Shown: piece by piece, positions 15,742 through 24,096 of the stretch | Layout of the letters: the number at the start of each line of letters is the position of its first letter | Numbering within the stretch: position 1 is the first letter of the stretch | Assembly (NCBI GenBank): GCA_039990395.1 | Contig: JBDXFZ010000099.1 | Location: forward strand, 1 to 28,661 | DNA: 28,661 nucleotides | Source of the DNA: CALINF01 sp039990395 | GTDB taxonomy: Bacteria; Pseudomonadota; Gammaproteobacteria; Pseudomonadales; Halieaceae | Direction of reading: 5' to 3' | The notes under the pieces: generated by a model | The model's input: the letters and a program-made list of their open reading frames with translations, nothing else | Told to the model about the DNA's origin: nothing | Databases searched by the model: none | Position numbers and translations under genes: made by a program

Positions 15742-17210
15742 CTCCACCGCTACTGCAACTGCGCGGTGTCAGCCTTGTCTACCGCGCCATGCCCGCCCTT
15801 GTCGATATCAACTGGACACTGAGTCCAGGTGAGCACTGGGCGTGCCTGGGACCCAATGGCGCGGGTAAGACCAGCCTCGCGCGTATTCTGAGCGGGCAAG
15901 CTTCCCACCTATCCGGGGAGATGCAGCGGTCTCGCGACGTGCAGGATCGCGGCGTTGCCTACGTCTGCTTCGAACAAGCCAAGGCCCTGTGCGATCGTGA
16001 TCGTAAACTCGACGATTCGGAATTTCGTGCCGATGCTGCCGATCCGGGCACGACGGTACGCAGCGCCATTTTAGGCGGCAACCCGGCCACCGGTGCCTAC
16101 CAGCAGTGGATTCAACGTCTGCGCATGACTCACATCGAAGACCGCGGCCTGAGGTTTTTGTCTACCGGTGAGATGCGTAAAACATTGCTGGTCAAAGCGC
16201 TATTAAGTGAGCCTGCCGTACTGATACTGGACAACCCTGTCGACGGCCTTGATGCGCAGATGCAAATCGAAATGCGAACCGTGATAGAGGAACTGCTGGC
16301 GCAGAGCACCATGTCGGTACTACTACTGCTGAGAGCACAAGAGGATGTAGCCGCTGGCTGCACCCACTGGATGCTGCTACGCGATGGCCACATTCTGCTG
16401 CAGGGACCAGCCAGCAATGTGCGCTCTAACCCTGTCATCACTGAGGTATTATCGCCGCCCTTGCCCAGCCTAACTGCGCTACCCGCCAGCGAAGAGAGGC
16501 CCTACCGGTTACCCGATGAGGGACCATTGCTGGCCTTGCACGACGTTAGCGTTAACTATGGCGACGTGCAGGTTCTTAAAAGCGTGCATTGGGTGCTAGA
16601 GCGCGGTCAGCACTGCGCGGTATCTGGCCCCAACGGATGTGGCAAAACCACGCTGCTGAGCCTGATTACCGGCGACAACCACAAAGCCTACGGGCAAGAC
16701 ATCACGCTGTTTGGCATCAAACGCGGCAGTGGTGAGAGTGTGTGGGACATCAAGCAAAAATACGGGCAGGTAGATACGCAGTTGCATTTGAACTTCGCTC
16801 GCGGCATGAAGGCTGTCGAAGTAGTGGTCTCTGGTTTCTTTGACACAATCGGCCTATTCGACGACTGGGGTGACACGCAACGCCAAGCAGCAGATGCATG
16901 GCTTAGCGCTTTGGGGCTGGCAGAAGTTTCGCGGGAGAGTTTCGATGCACTGTCCTTCGGCTTGCAGCGCATGGTGCTATTGGCTCGAGCAATGGTGAAG
17001 TCACCCGCCATACTGCTACTGGATGAACCGACGCTGGGGCTGGACGGCTATCATCGCCAGCTGATTCTAAAGGCCATCGATCACATTGCGAGCCAATCTG
17101 ATACGCAGGTTATTTTCGTCAGTCACTCCGCAGGTGATCTCCCAAACTGCATCAACCAACAGCTAGAGTTTGTTCCGCTCGAGGACGGCTTCGAAGTAAC
17201 AACCCGCTAG
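15738..17210 (+). CDS. modF: ModF/PhrA-like tandem ABC ATPase
   Basis: This soluble protein has two ABC ATPase domains and resembles E. coli ModF along its length (LSTGE-R-KTLL, RRGSGES-WDIK, SGFFDTIG). No membrane segment is present. Numbered from the ATG at 15789: Walker A1 21-28, signature LSTGE 124-128, Walker B1 with D148 but Asn149 in place of the catalytic Glu, and Arg182 at the H-loop position. Domain 2 has A-loop Y257, Walker A 280-287, signature 389-393, DE 412-413 and H446. I start it at the CTG at 15738 because the first beta strand and A-loop tyrosine are encoded upstream of the ATG in frame, with no ATG/GTG/TTG available. That CTG overlaps the DUF3604 stop. Its role in molybdate or DNA metabolism is unclear. 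Confidence 0.85.
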   Translation: MTPPLLQLRGVSLVYRAMPALVDINWTLSPGEHWACLGPNGAGKTSLARILSGQASHLSGEMQRSRDVQDRGVAYVCFEQAKALCDRDRKLDDSEFRADAADPGTTVRSAILGGNPATGAYQQWIQRLRMTHIEDRGLRFLSTGEMRKTLLVKALLSEPAVLILDNPVDGLDAQMQIEMRTVIEELLAQSTMSVLLLLRAQEDVAAGCTHWMLLRDGHILLQGPASNVRSNPVITEVLSPPLPSLTALPASEERPYRLPDEGPLLALHDVSVNYGDVQVLKSVHWVLERGQHCAVSGPNGCGKTTLLSLITGDNHKAYGQDITLFGIKRGSGESVWDIKQKYGQVDTQLHLNFARGMKAVEVVVSGFFDTIGLFDDWGDTQRQAADAWLSALGLAEVSRESFDALSFGLQRMVLLARAMVKSPAILLLDEPTLGLDGYHRQLILKAIDHIASQSDTQVIFVSHSAGDLPNCINQQLEFVPLEDGFEVTTR

Positions 17211-17674
17211 CGCGACAACGCACGCAATGCGCTACATTCGCTGCTGCCATTGCAGTACAACAAGCCCCGTTCGGCCGTTGCGTGCTGCATCGTCAGGTCG
17301 CCCTTGGCTTGATAGGTTTTAGCCAGATGCAGGTACACCTCCCCACTGTCGGGATCTATCCGTTGGGCACGCTCAAGTAGAGTCAACGCACGCTCGTAGT
17401 CCCCTTTGTTTCTGGCCTGCTCGGCTTGCTGTAACAGAGCGCCATAGGCGTTGTTCGCGTTTGGATCAGGCGCTACATCCGGAGATGTAGGCGTAACCGG
17501 AGTCTGCGCTGGTTGTGATGTGGAAGGCGCAGACTGAGCGTCCGGTTCTACAGGCGCTGGCTCTGAACCGGGCAAGCTATAAATGGAACACCCGGCCATA
17601 AGGCTAAGCATCGCACCGGCGAATGCCAACTTTGCCAGCTTCTCCAACGTCGTTGACCTACATACGTGCTTCAT
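17207..17674 (-). CDS. lpoP: TPR lipoprotein, probable PBP1b activator LpoP
   Basis: This 155-residue outer-membrane lipoprotein has a lipobox LMAGC with Cys29. A Pro/Ala/Thr-rich linker (about 35-72) follows, then TPR-like helices (about 74-135: LLQQAEQARNKGDYERALTLL, then YLHLAKTYQAKGDLTM). Its ATG overlaps the stop of the PBP1b gene as ATGA, so the two are translationally coupled. In Pseudomonas, LpoP is a TPR lipoprotein encoded next to ponB that activates PBP1b. Architecture and position match, although I have not aligned the sequence. Two late cysteines (LLYCNGSSEC) could form a disulfide. Confidence 0.8.
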   Translation of the reverse strand: MKHVCRSTTLEKLAKLAFAGAMLSLMAGCSIYSLPGSEPAPVEPDAQSAPSTSQPAQTPVTPTSPDVAPDPNANNAYGALLQQAEQARNKGDYERALTLLERAQRIDPDSGEVYLHLAKTYQAKGDLTMQHATAERGLLYCNGSSECSALRALSR

Positions 17675-19959
17675 TCATCTCCTCCAAACAACGACTGGAA
17701 CCAGTTCTTGATTCGCGATTCTTGCGGTGCACAGCCCGTTCGGGTAACAGGCTGGGAACCCGACACAAACGGTAGCATACGCGCATTCGGGCAGCCCTTT
17801 CCTGTTAACGCACCCGTGGGCTCGTCGATCCAGTGAGTTTCGATGCCCTCCGGCATTCGATAACCCAGTGAGCGCTGCGCAGAGCGCGCCATAAAATGCG
17901 CCCATACTTTCAAAGCGCCAGTGCTGCCCGTGAGCCCGGTACTGCCGTTGTCATCCCGGCCGATCCACGTCACTGTTAACAGGTCGCCAGAAAAACCGGC
18001 AAACCAGGAGTCACGTCCGTCATTAGTAGTGCCTGTCTTGCCCGCCACTGCAAACTGCGCAGGCAGGTAGCGATATACACCGCGCCCCGTTCCCTCACGA
18101 ACCACTTCACGCATGGCGTAATGCAACAGGTGTACAGCCTGTATGCTGACCGTGCGATCGTAGGCCAATACATAACGCCGCAAAGGCTCCCCTTGAGCAT
18201 CCACAATGTCGCGAATGCTACGCAATGGCATACGATAACCGCCTGCGGCAATGGCCTGATACATCACGGCCATCGCAACCGGAGAGTATTCTCCAGCACC
18301 CAACGTGAGAGCGGGCACTTCAGGTATGGGACCACGAATACCCAATCGGCGCAGCATATCGACAACAGTATCGATTCCCAGGTTCATCCCCAGGCGAGCG
18401 GTGGCAAGGTTATAAGATTTTGCGAGTGCTGTGTGTAGCATCACTTGCCCATGTTCTTTGCGGTCAAAGTTGCGGGGTTCCCACACTTGCCCGTTCGCGC
18501 CTGTTACCTCCACCTTCGTATCAGACAAAGGCGTTGCCAGCGTATAGCGTTCGGGCTGCTCAAGAGCCGCCAAATAGATTGCCGGTTTAAGCAGTGAGCC
18601 AGCGGGACGTCTGGCATCCAGCGCGCGGTTAAAACCGGCATAGCTGACCCGGCGACCACCCACCAACGCGGCGACTTCGCCGGTATCAAAGCGAGTCACC
18701 ACCGACGCCGACTCCAGCTCTCCTCCGGCATCAAGGCTATCCAGTACAGTGCTGGTGCTGTTCTCTAGCTGCCGTTGCAACAGAGGGTCGAAGCTGGTGA
18801 AAATGTTAAGACCCAGTGTGGCAAGATCTTCCTGACGATATTCCTCGCGCAATTGCCGGCGCACCAAGTCCAGGAAGGCGGGGAAAGTATCACGGACGGA
18901 GCTGGGCGCTGCGTTGAGGCCTAGCGGCATGGCTCTGGCAATCGTGGCGTGCTCGGCGCTGATCACGCCTTGTTCGGCCATTAAGTCAAGCACCACATTG
19001 CGCCGTTGTATGGCCCGCTCAGGGTTGCGACGAGGATTGTAAAGCGATGGGCCCTTAATCATACCCACGAGCAGCGCTTGCTGATGCAGGCCCAGCTGTT
19101 CAACCGGCGTGTTGAAGTAATGACGAGCGGCCAGCGCAAAACCGTGAATGGCTCTTGGGCCCTGCTGCCCAAGGTAGATCTCATTCACATAGCTTTCGAG
19201 AATTTCTTCCTTGTCGTAATGCAGCTCCAGCAGCATGGCCATTAGTAGCTCGGTGAGCTTACGAACAATGGTGCGCTCGGGTGTGAGGTAGTAGTTCTTC
19301 ACCAATTGCTGCGTAATCGTACTCCCGCCGGCCACGACTTGCCCTGAACGCACGTTGCTGAATGCGGCGCGAGCGATGCCAGTTATGGAGAAGCCCCAAT
19401 GGCTGAAAAAATTCTGATCCTCGGTGGCCAGCAACCCACGCCACAAGGTTTCGGGTAGATCCTTTAACCTGACCAAAACCCGGTCTTCGCCATGAGAGGG
19501 ATAGATGCCGCCAATCTGAACAGGATCAAGCCGCAGCAAATCCAACCCACTGCCACCCGACTGCAACACAGCCACTTTGCCGCCTGATATCGACAGCTTG
19601 ATGGGCCTGGCAGGTTCGCGCTCGCCCGGGAAATCAAAGCCCTGTGTGTAAATTTCGAAGCGCCCACCGGCGCGTCCCACTTGCCCGGGCTGTGTCGCCT
19701 GCCGCACTTTTCGATAGCCCAGCAACGACAATTCATAGGCCAGGTCATCGGCATCCAGCCGCGCACCAACAAATAGCTCCAGAGGCCTGGCATACACCTT
19801 GGCGGGAAGCTCCCAGCGCTTTTCACTGAAAGTACTGGTGATTCTGGCATCCAGATAAATCATCACCACAGCGAAGGCCAAAAGGCCCGCAATGAGGAGT
19901 TTAATGAATGGTCGTTGGGTGCGAGTCATGGCGTGCGAGTGTACCAGAGACGCTTTCAT
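17671..19959 (-). CDS. mrcB: penicillin-binding protein 1b
   Basis: This is a bifunctional peptidoglycan synthase, inner-membrane anchored, with the bulk in the periplasm. One membrane segment lies near residues 18-40. A UB2H-like region follows (about 60-150), then the glycosyltransferase domain with EDQNFFSHWG and GGSTITQQLVKN. The transpeptidase domain has SLLK (Ser about 455), SYN and KTGTTNDGRDSWFAG. All catalytic motifs are intact, and 762 residues is the family length. The start is either the ATG at 19959 or one ten codons on at 19929; neither has a clear ribosome site. It is divergent from the PfkB gene and followed by overlapping lpoP. Confidence 0.96.
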   Translation of the reverse strand: MKASLVHSHAMTRTQRPFIKLLIAGLLAFAVVMIYLDARITSTFSEKRWELPAKVYARPLELFVGARLDADDLAYELSLLGYRKVRQATQPGQVGRAGGRFEIYTQGFDFPGEREPARPIKLSISGGKVAVLQSGGSGLDLLRLDPVQIGGIYPSHGEDRVLVRLKDLPETLWRGLLATEDQNFFSHWGFSITGIARAAFSNVRSGQVVAGGSTITQQLVKNYYLTPERTIVRKLTELLMAMLLELHYDKEEILESYVNEIYLGQQGPRAIHGFALAARHYFNTPVEQLGLHQQALLVGMIKGPSLYNPRRNPERAIQRRNVVLDLMAEQGVISAEHATIARAMPLGLNAAPSSVRDTFPAFLDLVRRQLREEYRQEDLATLGLNIFTSFDPLLQRQLENSTSTVLDSLDAGGELESASVVTRFDTGEVAALVGGRRVSYAGFNRALDARRPAGSLLKPAIYLAALEQPERYTLATPLSDTKVEVTGANGQVWEPRNFDRKEHGQVMLHTALAKSYNLATARLGMNLGIDTVVDMLRRLGIRGPIPEVPALTLGAGEYSPVAMAVMYQAIAAGGYRMPLRSIRDIVDAQGEPLRRYVLAYDRTVSIQAVHLLHYAMREVVREGTGRGVYRYLPAQFAVAGKTGTTNDGRDSWFAGFSGDLLTVTWIGRDDNGSTGLTGSTGALKVWAHFMARSAQRSLGYRMPEGIETHWIDEPTGALTGKGCPNARMLPFVSGSQPVTRTGCAPQESRIKNWFQSLFGGDE

Positions 19960-20011
19960 TTACCGCATGGATACGGATAATAGCCGACTGAATTCTATGA
20001 GGCAGACAGGC

Positions 20012-21013
20012 ATGAAAAAGTACAAGGTCTATGGCATCGGAGCCGCACTGGTCGACACAGAGATCAAGGTGGAAGATCACGAGCTCACGCGTATGGATGT
20101 TGGCAAGGGCCTGATGAACCTGGTTGATGAAGCGCGCCAGGGTGAGCTGCTCAATCACCTCCAGGATCATCTGGTTAAGGCCAGCCATGCCAGTGGCGGT
20201 AGTGCAGGCAACTCCATGATCGCTACCGCACAGTTTGGCGGGCCTACTTTCATGTCGTGCAAAGTTGCCAACGATGCCGATGGCGATATCTACGTGGCGG
20301 ATCTTGAGTCTGCCGGTGTCGATCACTGCCTAAAGCAAGGGCGGGCCGAAGGCACGACCGGTAAATGCCTGGTGCTGATAACGCCTGATGCAGAGCGCAG
20401 CATGAACACATTTCTGGGTATCTCCGAAACTCTCAACATCGATCAGCTCGATCACGAGGCAATTGCCGCTTCAGAATACTTGTATCTCGAAGGTTACCAG
20501 GTCACCTCGCCCACCGGCCGCGCAGCGTCGATCAAGGCTCGTGAAATTGCCGAGGCTGCCGGCGTTAAAACCGCGCTCAGCTTTTCTGATCCGGGAATGG
20601 TAGAGTTTTTCCGTGATGGATTAGAGGAAATGGTGGGCGATAAAGTCGACCTGGTGTTTGCCAATGAAGACGAAGCCAAAGGTTGGGCCAGGGCCGATTC
20701 CGTTGAGGATGCTATAGAGGGGCTCAAACAAGTTGCTAATACTTTTGCCATCACCCTGGGTGCCGATGGCGCTGTAACCTGGGACGGCAGCGAGTTGCAT
20801 AGAATTCCACCGCACAAGGTTCATGCGGTAGACACCAATGGCGCTGGTGATATGTTCGCAGGCGCATTCCTCTACGCCATTACGCGCGGTGAAGACTTTC
20901 CTACCGCCGGTCGCTTTGCCAGCTTGGCCGCCGGCAAGGTGGTGGCGAGCTACGGCCCAAGATTATCTGCGCCTGAATACCCTGAGTTGCGCGCAGAATT
21001 TTTCGGCGACTAA
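20012..21013 (+). CDS. PfkB-family kinase, adenosine kinase-like
   Basis: This is a ribokinase-superfamily enzyme of 334 residues that phosphorylates a sugar or nucleoside with ATP. The C-terminal signature DTNGAGDMFAGAFL places the catalytic base at D280. The N-terminal GIGAALVDTEIKV, the GGSAGNSMIATAQFGG region and FANEDEAKGW are typical of the adenosine-kinase-like proteins of proteobacteria. I chose the ATG at 20012 (GAGG nine bases upstream); the open frame extends back to 19892 across the divergent promoter region without conserved content. The true substrate is uncertain. Confidence 0.9.
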   Translation: MKKYKVYGIGAALVDTEIKVEDHELTRMDVGKGLMNLVDEARQGELLNHLQDHLVKASHASGGSAGNSMIATAQFGGPTFMSCKVANDADGDIYVADLESAGVDHCLKQGRAEGTTGKCLVLITPDAERSMNTFLGISETLNIDQLDHEAIAASEYLYLEGYQVTSPTGRAASIKAREIAEAAGVKTALSFSDPGMVEFFRDGLEEMVGDKVDLVFANEDEAKGWARADSVEDAIEGLKQVANTFAITLGADGAVTWDGSELHRIPPHKVHAVDTNGAGDMFAGAFLYAITRGEDFPTAGRFASLAAGKVVASYGPRLSAPEYPELRAEFFGD

Positions 21014-21100
21014 ATCCCTAATTCGTGCGTGAGCATCAAAATCCGATTAGCGGTTCTATCGGTGTGGGTCTAAACTCAAGTTGACGAGGAGACTAACGCT

Positions 21101-22147
21101 ATGAAACTGAAGAAACCTTCAGCGCACTTTTTGGCGATTGCTGTATTCGCACTATGTTCGCTATGTCAGAACGCTGTAGCAAACACATATTGTGATCAGG
21201 AGTCCAAAGAACTTTTTGCCCGAGCCAGTAAAGCAGATGCGGAAAATCAACTAGAGGCTGCACGCTTGCTTTATCGGCAGGCAGCCGATGCTTGTGACAA
21301 TCCTGACTACTGGCAGGCTGTCGGGGATATTTGGTCCATAGACTTTCTCAGCGATAGCGCTGCAATGGTTAACGAGGAAGGCACTCCCGCTATGGAAGCT
21401 TATGGCAAGGCGTTTACCTCTGCGAGACGAGATAGAAATGAGGTCGCAGGTGCGCTCGCAGCTCGATCGATGGTCGAGCTAGGGTTGCTCGCCGGCGACC
21501 CTATAAAGGCCAATGAGTGGTTGCTGGTTGCTCAGCAATTAGAGCCTTCACACTCGGATAATGTAGTGCTGCAACAGGAGGTAGACTTTGCTCGACAGGA
21601 GCTTAGTTCTAATGAGATAGAAACTGGGCTCAGCCAAACTAGAGGGCTAGGCCGTGTGAACAGTCTACTTGCCGGCGGTGCAGCTGCGAGTGCGTATTGG
21701 GATCCAGCACCAGTCGAACAGATAGAGAATCCTGCCGTCAATAGCTTGGCGACAAGCCCCTTGGAAAATGGCAACGACGGAGGTGGAGGTACAGATACCG
21801 GCAATACTACGATCTCAATTCCAATCAACTTCGAATCAAATAGTACGGCTGTTACCCCAGACACCTCTGAAAATCTGGAAAACCTTGCAAAGGTATTAGC
21901 TGCCGGATCTACCAGCACACAAATTGAGCTCATTGGCCATGCGGATGTTCGAGGAGACGAAGGCTACAACCTCCGCCTTTCACAAAATCGTGCTGATTAT
22001 GTACGGGAACTTATCATTCGATTGCAACCTTCCCTGGCCGGACGCATTGCTTCCACCGGTAAGGGAGAAAGCGAGCCAGTTGATCGCAGCAATACAGAGC
22101 GAGCACACAAGAACAATAGACGCCTCGAGGTTACGGTTTCGGGGTAA
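21101..22147 (+). CDS. OmpA-family protein with TPR-like periplasmic region
   Basis: This 348-residue envelope protein has a signal peptide (about 1-27, ending AVA), a helical, TPR-like middle (about 30-175: AENQLEAARLLYRQAADACD and similar), a Gly/Thr linker and a C-terminal OmpA peptidoglycan-binding domain (about 240-347). NFESNSTAVTP, GHADVRGDEGYNLRLSQNRADYV and the closing NRRLEV are present. It has no beta-barrel and no lipobox, so it is probably a periplasmic wall-binding protein. GAGGAGA precedes the ATG. Its 3' end overlaps that of the convergent kinase gene by 17 bases. It opens the accessory block. Confidence 0.9.
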   Translation: MKLKKPSAHFLAIAVFALCSLCQNAVANTYCDQESKELFARASKADAENQLEAARLLYRQAADACDNPDYWQAVGDIWSIDFLSDSAAMVNEEGTPAMEAYGKAFTSARRDRNEVAGALAARSMVELGLLAGDPIKANEWLLVAQQLEPSHSDNVVLQQEVDFARQELSSNEIETGLSQTRGLGRVNSLLAGGAAASAYWDPAPVEQIENPAVNSLATSPLENGNDGGGGTDTGNTTISIPINFESNSTAVTPDTSENLENLAKVLAAGSTSTQIELIGHADVRGDEGYNLRLSQNRADYVRELIIRLQPSLAGRIASTGKGESEPVDRSNTERAHKNNRRLEVTVSG

Positions 22148-23774
22148 TCGGTATACCTGCACTGGCTGCAGCTAAAGCGGCTGTTTCAGGAAGGCCTTGG
22201 ACGGTTGCACGTTGCAATAATAGCTGCACTCGCGCAAAAGCTTGGGGATTATCATCGAAGGTTTTCCCTTCATCACGCAGCGCATGCATCACGTACAGTG
22301 CCCCAAGCAGGGATGCTAGTGGGTATCCATTATCGGACGCCGCGTTCAGGCCCGGAAGGTACTCTTGCGCTTCTCCCACACCCTGTACGCCTTCGAAGGC
22401 CGCGTAGAAAAGCACCGTGGCAGCTAGTGAATCTCCAGCGTCTGCCCGCAAAAGTAAACGGCTGAAAAGGTCCTCAAACTGTTCTGGCGAGCTTTTCGAC
22501 AATTTATCCAGCTCAACCAACGTCTGAAGACCTGGATCTAATGAAGCCGAGACTGTTTCGACACCCTCTACACCGAAGTTCCTTGAAAAAGACAAATAGT
22601 CCCGATCACTCAGCGTGAGCGAGGGCATTAGCGTGTACTCCACCTGCATCGCAGGATTTGTAACGGATAATTTTTCAGCCCGCGCTACATAGCCGTCAGC
22701 CAGAGCAACCACATGGTGAATACCTTCCGTTAGCGGTACTTCTCGGAAAGTTCTTTCCTTACCATCGACCCAGAGTACCGCCCGCTCAGGGGACAAGCTA
22801 AATGTGACAGTGTATACAGGAAGAGGGAAAACTGATCGCCAGAATTGAACCACATAATCCTGTCGTACAGCCAAAAAGCTTAAAACAATAGCTACAGCAG
22901 CTATTGCAACCACTGATGCAACTAGCCGCCTAGTGGTTGCGGGAAGAGTGATAGTCGAGAGAGATTCAAGCATAGACTCTGCACTGGGCCGCAGAGACGG
23001 GTCTTCCTGCAAACAATCGGCTATGACATCCCCATACTTACGGAATGAACGTGGTAGCGCTTTTATCAGCGCGGTCCTACCGCTACGATCAGAGATAATG
23101 CGAACTTTCTGCGCTGGTCGCTCGCCAGCAAGGAGTTCAAAGAACATGGTTCCCAAAGCAAATATGTCGCTACGTGAAGTAGCTGCATTCATTTGCTGTT
23201 CCGGAGCCCAATAACGTGGATCCCCCGCTACCAGTGTTGCCGGCGCGCCTGTATCGTCGACGCGTCGCGCAATACCGAAATCCGCCAAGAGCGCAGTTTC
23301 TCCGTCGAACAAAATGTTCTCAGGCTTTATGTCCAAATGCGCTAAAGGTGGGTCCTGTTCACTGTGGGCGTGCCTTAGTGCCTTCAGCACTTGAGTAATT
23401 ACAGTTATGGAGTCTTCTTCTGGCAAAGGACCACTTTCCAGGCGATCCCGCAAACTTCCATCTCTGGCGAAATGCATCACAAGATACAGAGTGTCGTCAT
23501 GTTCACCCGCTGCAAATATCGGGAGGATATTTGCGTGGTGAAGCTCGGCTTGACGCTGCCCCTCATCCACAAACTTCTTGTGAAAGACAGCTTCCGTACG
23601 CTTGCTCAGGATAGTTTTTATCGCAACATCGCGCTCAAGTCCTTCCACCTGCCGAGCCAGATAAACCTCGCCCATTCCACCTTTACCAAGAACGCGCACA
23701 AAATCGTATCCCGGTATAACAGGCAACGAATCCGCTGCAGTCGACATTTCCGTAACGTTATCGTCGTCACTCAT
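22131..23774 (-). CDS. transmembrane Ser/Thr protein kinase with PEGA-like and Sel1-like extracytoplasmic part
   Basis: This is a Hanks-type kinase of 547 residues. The kinase domain covers about 22-275: G-loop GKGGMGEVY (30-38), Lys53 in VAIK, catalytic Asp148 in HLDIKPEN, DFG 165-167 and APE 190-192. The residue before the catalytic Asp is Leu, not Arg, so it is a non-RD kinase. A membrane helix (about 284-302) leads to a periplasmic PEGA-like domain (about 320-385) and a helical Sel1-like C-terminus. The kinase domain is therefore cytoplasmic and the sensor part faces the wall, where the convergent OmpA-like protein would lie. It diverges from the CHAT-TPS series. Confidence 0.93.
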   Translation of the reverse strand: MSDDDNVTEMSTAADSLPVIPGYDFVRVLGKGGMGEVYLARQVEGLERDVAIKTILSKRTEAVFHKKFVDEGQRQAELHHANILPIFAAGEHDDTLYLVMHFARDGSLRDRLESGPLPEEDSITVITQVLKALRHAHSEQDPPLAHLDIKPENILFDGETALLADFGIARRVDDTGAPATLVAGDPRYWAPEQQMNAATSRSDIFALGTMFFELLAGERPAQKVRIISDRSGRTALIKALPRSFRKYGDVIADCLQEDPSLRPSAESMLESLSTITLPATTRRLVASVVAIAAVAIVLSFLAVRQDYVVQFWRSVFPLPVYTVTFSLSPERAVLWVDGKERTFREVPLTEGIHHVVALADGYVARAEKLSVTNPAMQVEYTLMPSLTLSDRDYLSFSRNFGVEGVETVSASLDPGLQTLVELDKLSKSSPEQFEDLFSRLLLRADAGDSLAATVLFYAAFEGVQGVGEAQEYLPGLNAASDNGYPLASLLGALYVMHALRDEGKTFDDNPQAFARVQLLLQRATVQGLPETAALAAASAGIPITPKP

Positions 23775-23985
23775 TGAACATTCTGCATGACTTGCACTAC
23801 TACCTCGAATAATTTCCTATTACGCATAAAGTATCAGCGAAACAATGGCAAAGATCTGTAAGTAGGCGTAATGAAATTTTTTCCTAGCTATCATTGTCAA
23901 TTTATTCATCCTGCACTACTGTTAACTCAGACAACAATATTAGGCCTGATACTCGCAGGTCAATGTTTGTCGAGGAGAAAAGTCC
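23775..23985. promoter_or_regulatory. divergent spacer between kinase and CHAT series
   Basis: This AT-rich 211-base spacer must hold promoters for both directions. The best plus-strand candidate is TTGTCA (23894-23899), a 17-base spacer and TACTGT (23917-23922), a weak -10. On the minus strand TTGTTT-17-TAATAG is equally weak. No clear operator palindrome was seen. Confidence 0.3.
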
Positions 23986-24096
23986 ATGGATGGCGCCAGA
24001 ACAACGGCAGATATCGAAGTGTTGCCTCTCAGAGCCCAACCACTGACTCACTGTGAAAATCCATCACCCGAATCTCAGGGGGAGCAAAAGTCCTGA
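23986..24096 (+). CDS. 36-residue small ORF coupled to the CHAT gene
   Basis: An ATG at 23986 has an excellent ribosome site (AGGAG at 23973-23977, 8 bases upstream), better than that of the CHAT gene. The frame (MDGARTTADIEVLPLRAQP...) ends in a TGA that overlaps the CHAT ATG as TGATG, the classic coupling arrangement. The peptide is hydrophilic, with no signal or membrane segment and one cysteine. I recognise no family. It may be a real small protein, or a leader ORF that sets CHAT translation. Confidence 0.45.
   Translation: MDGARTTADIEVLPLRAQPLTHCENPSPESQGEQKS

Noticed and set aside
23871..24056. 61-codon open frame before the CHAT gene
   Set aside because: It has no good ribosome site, and its second half overlaps the better-supported 36-codon ORF in another frame.
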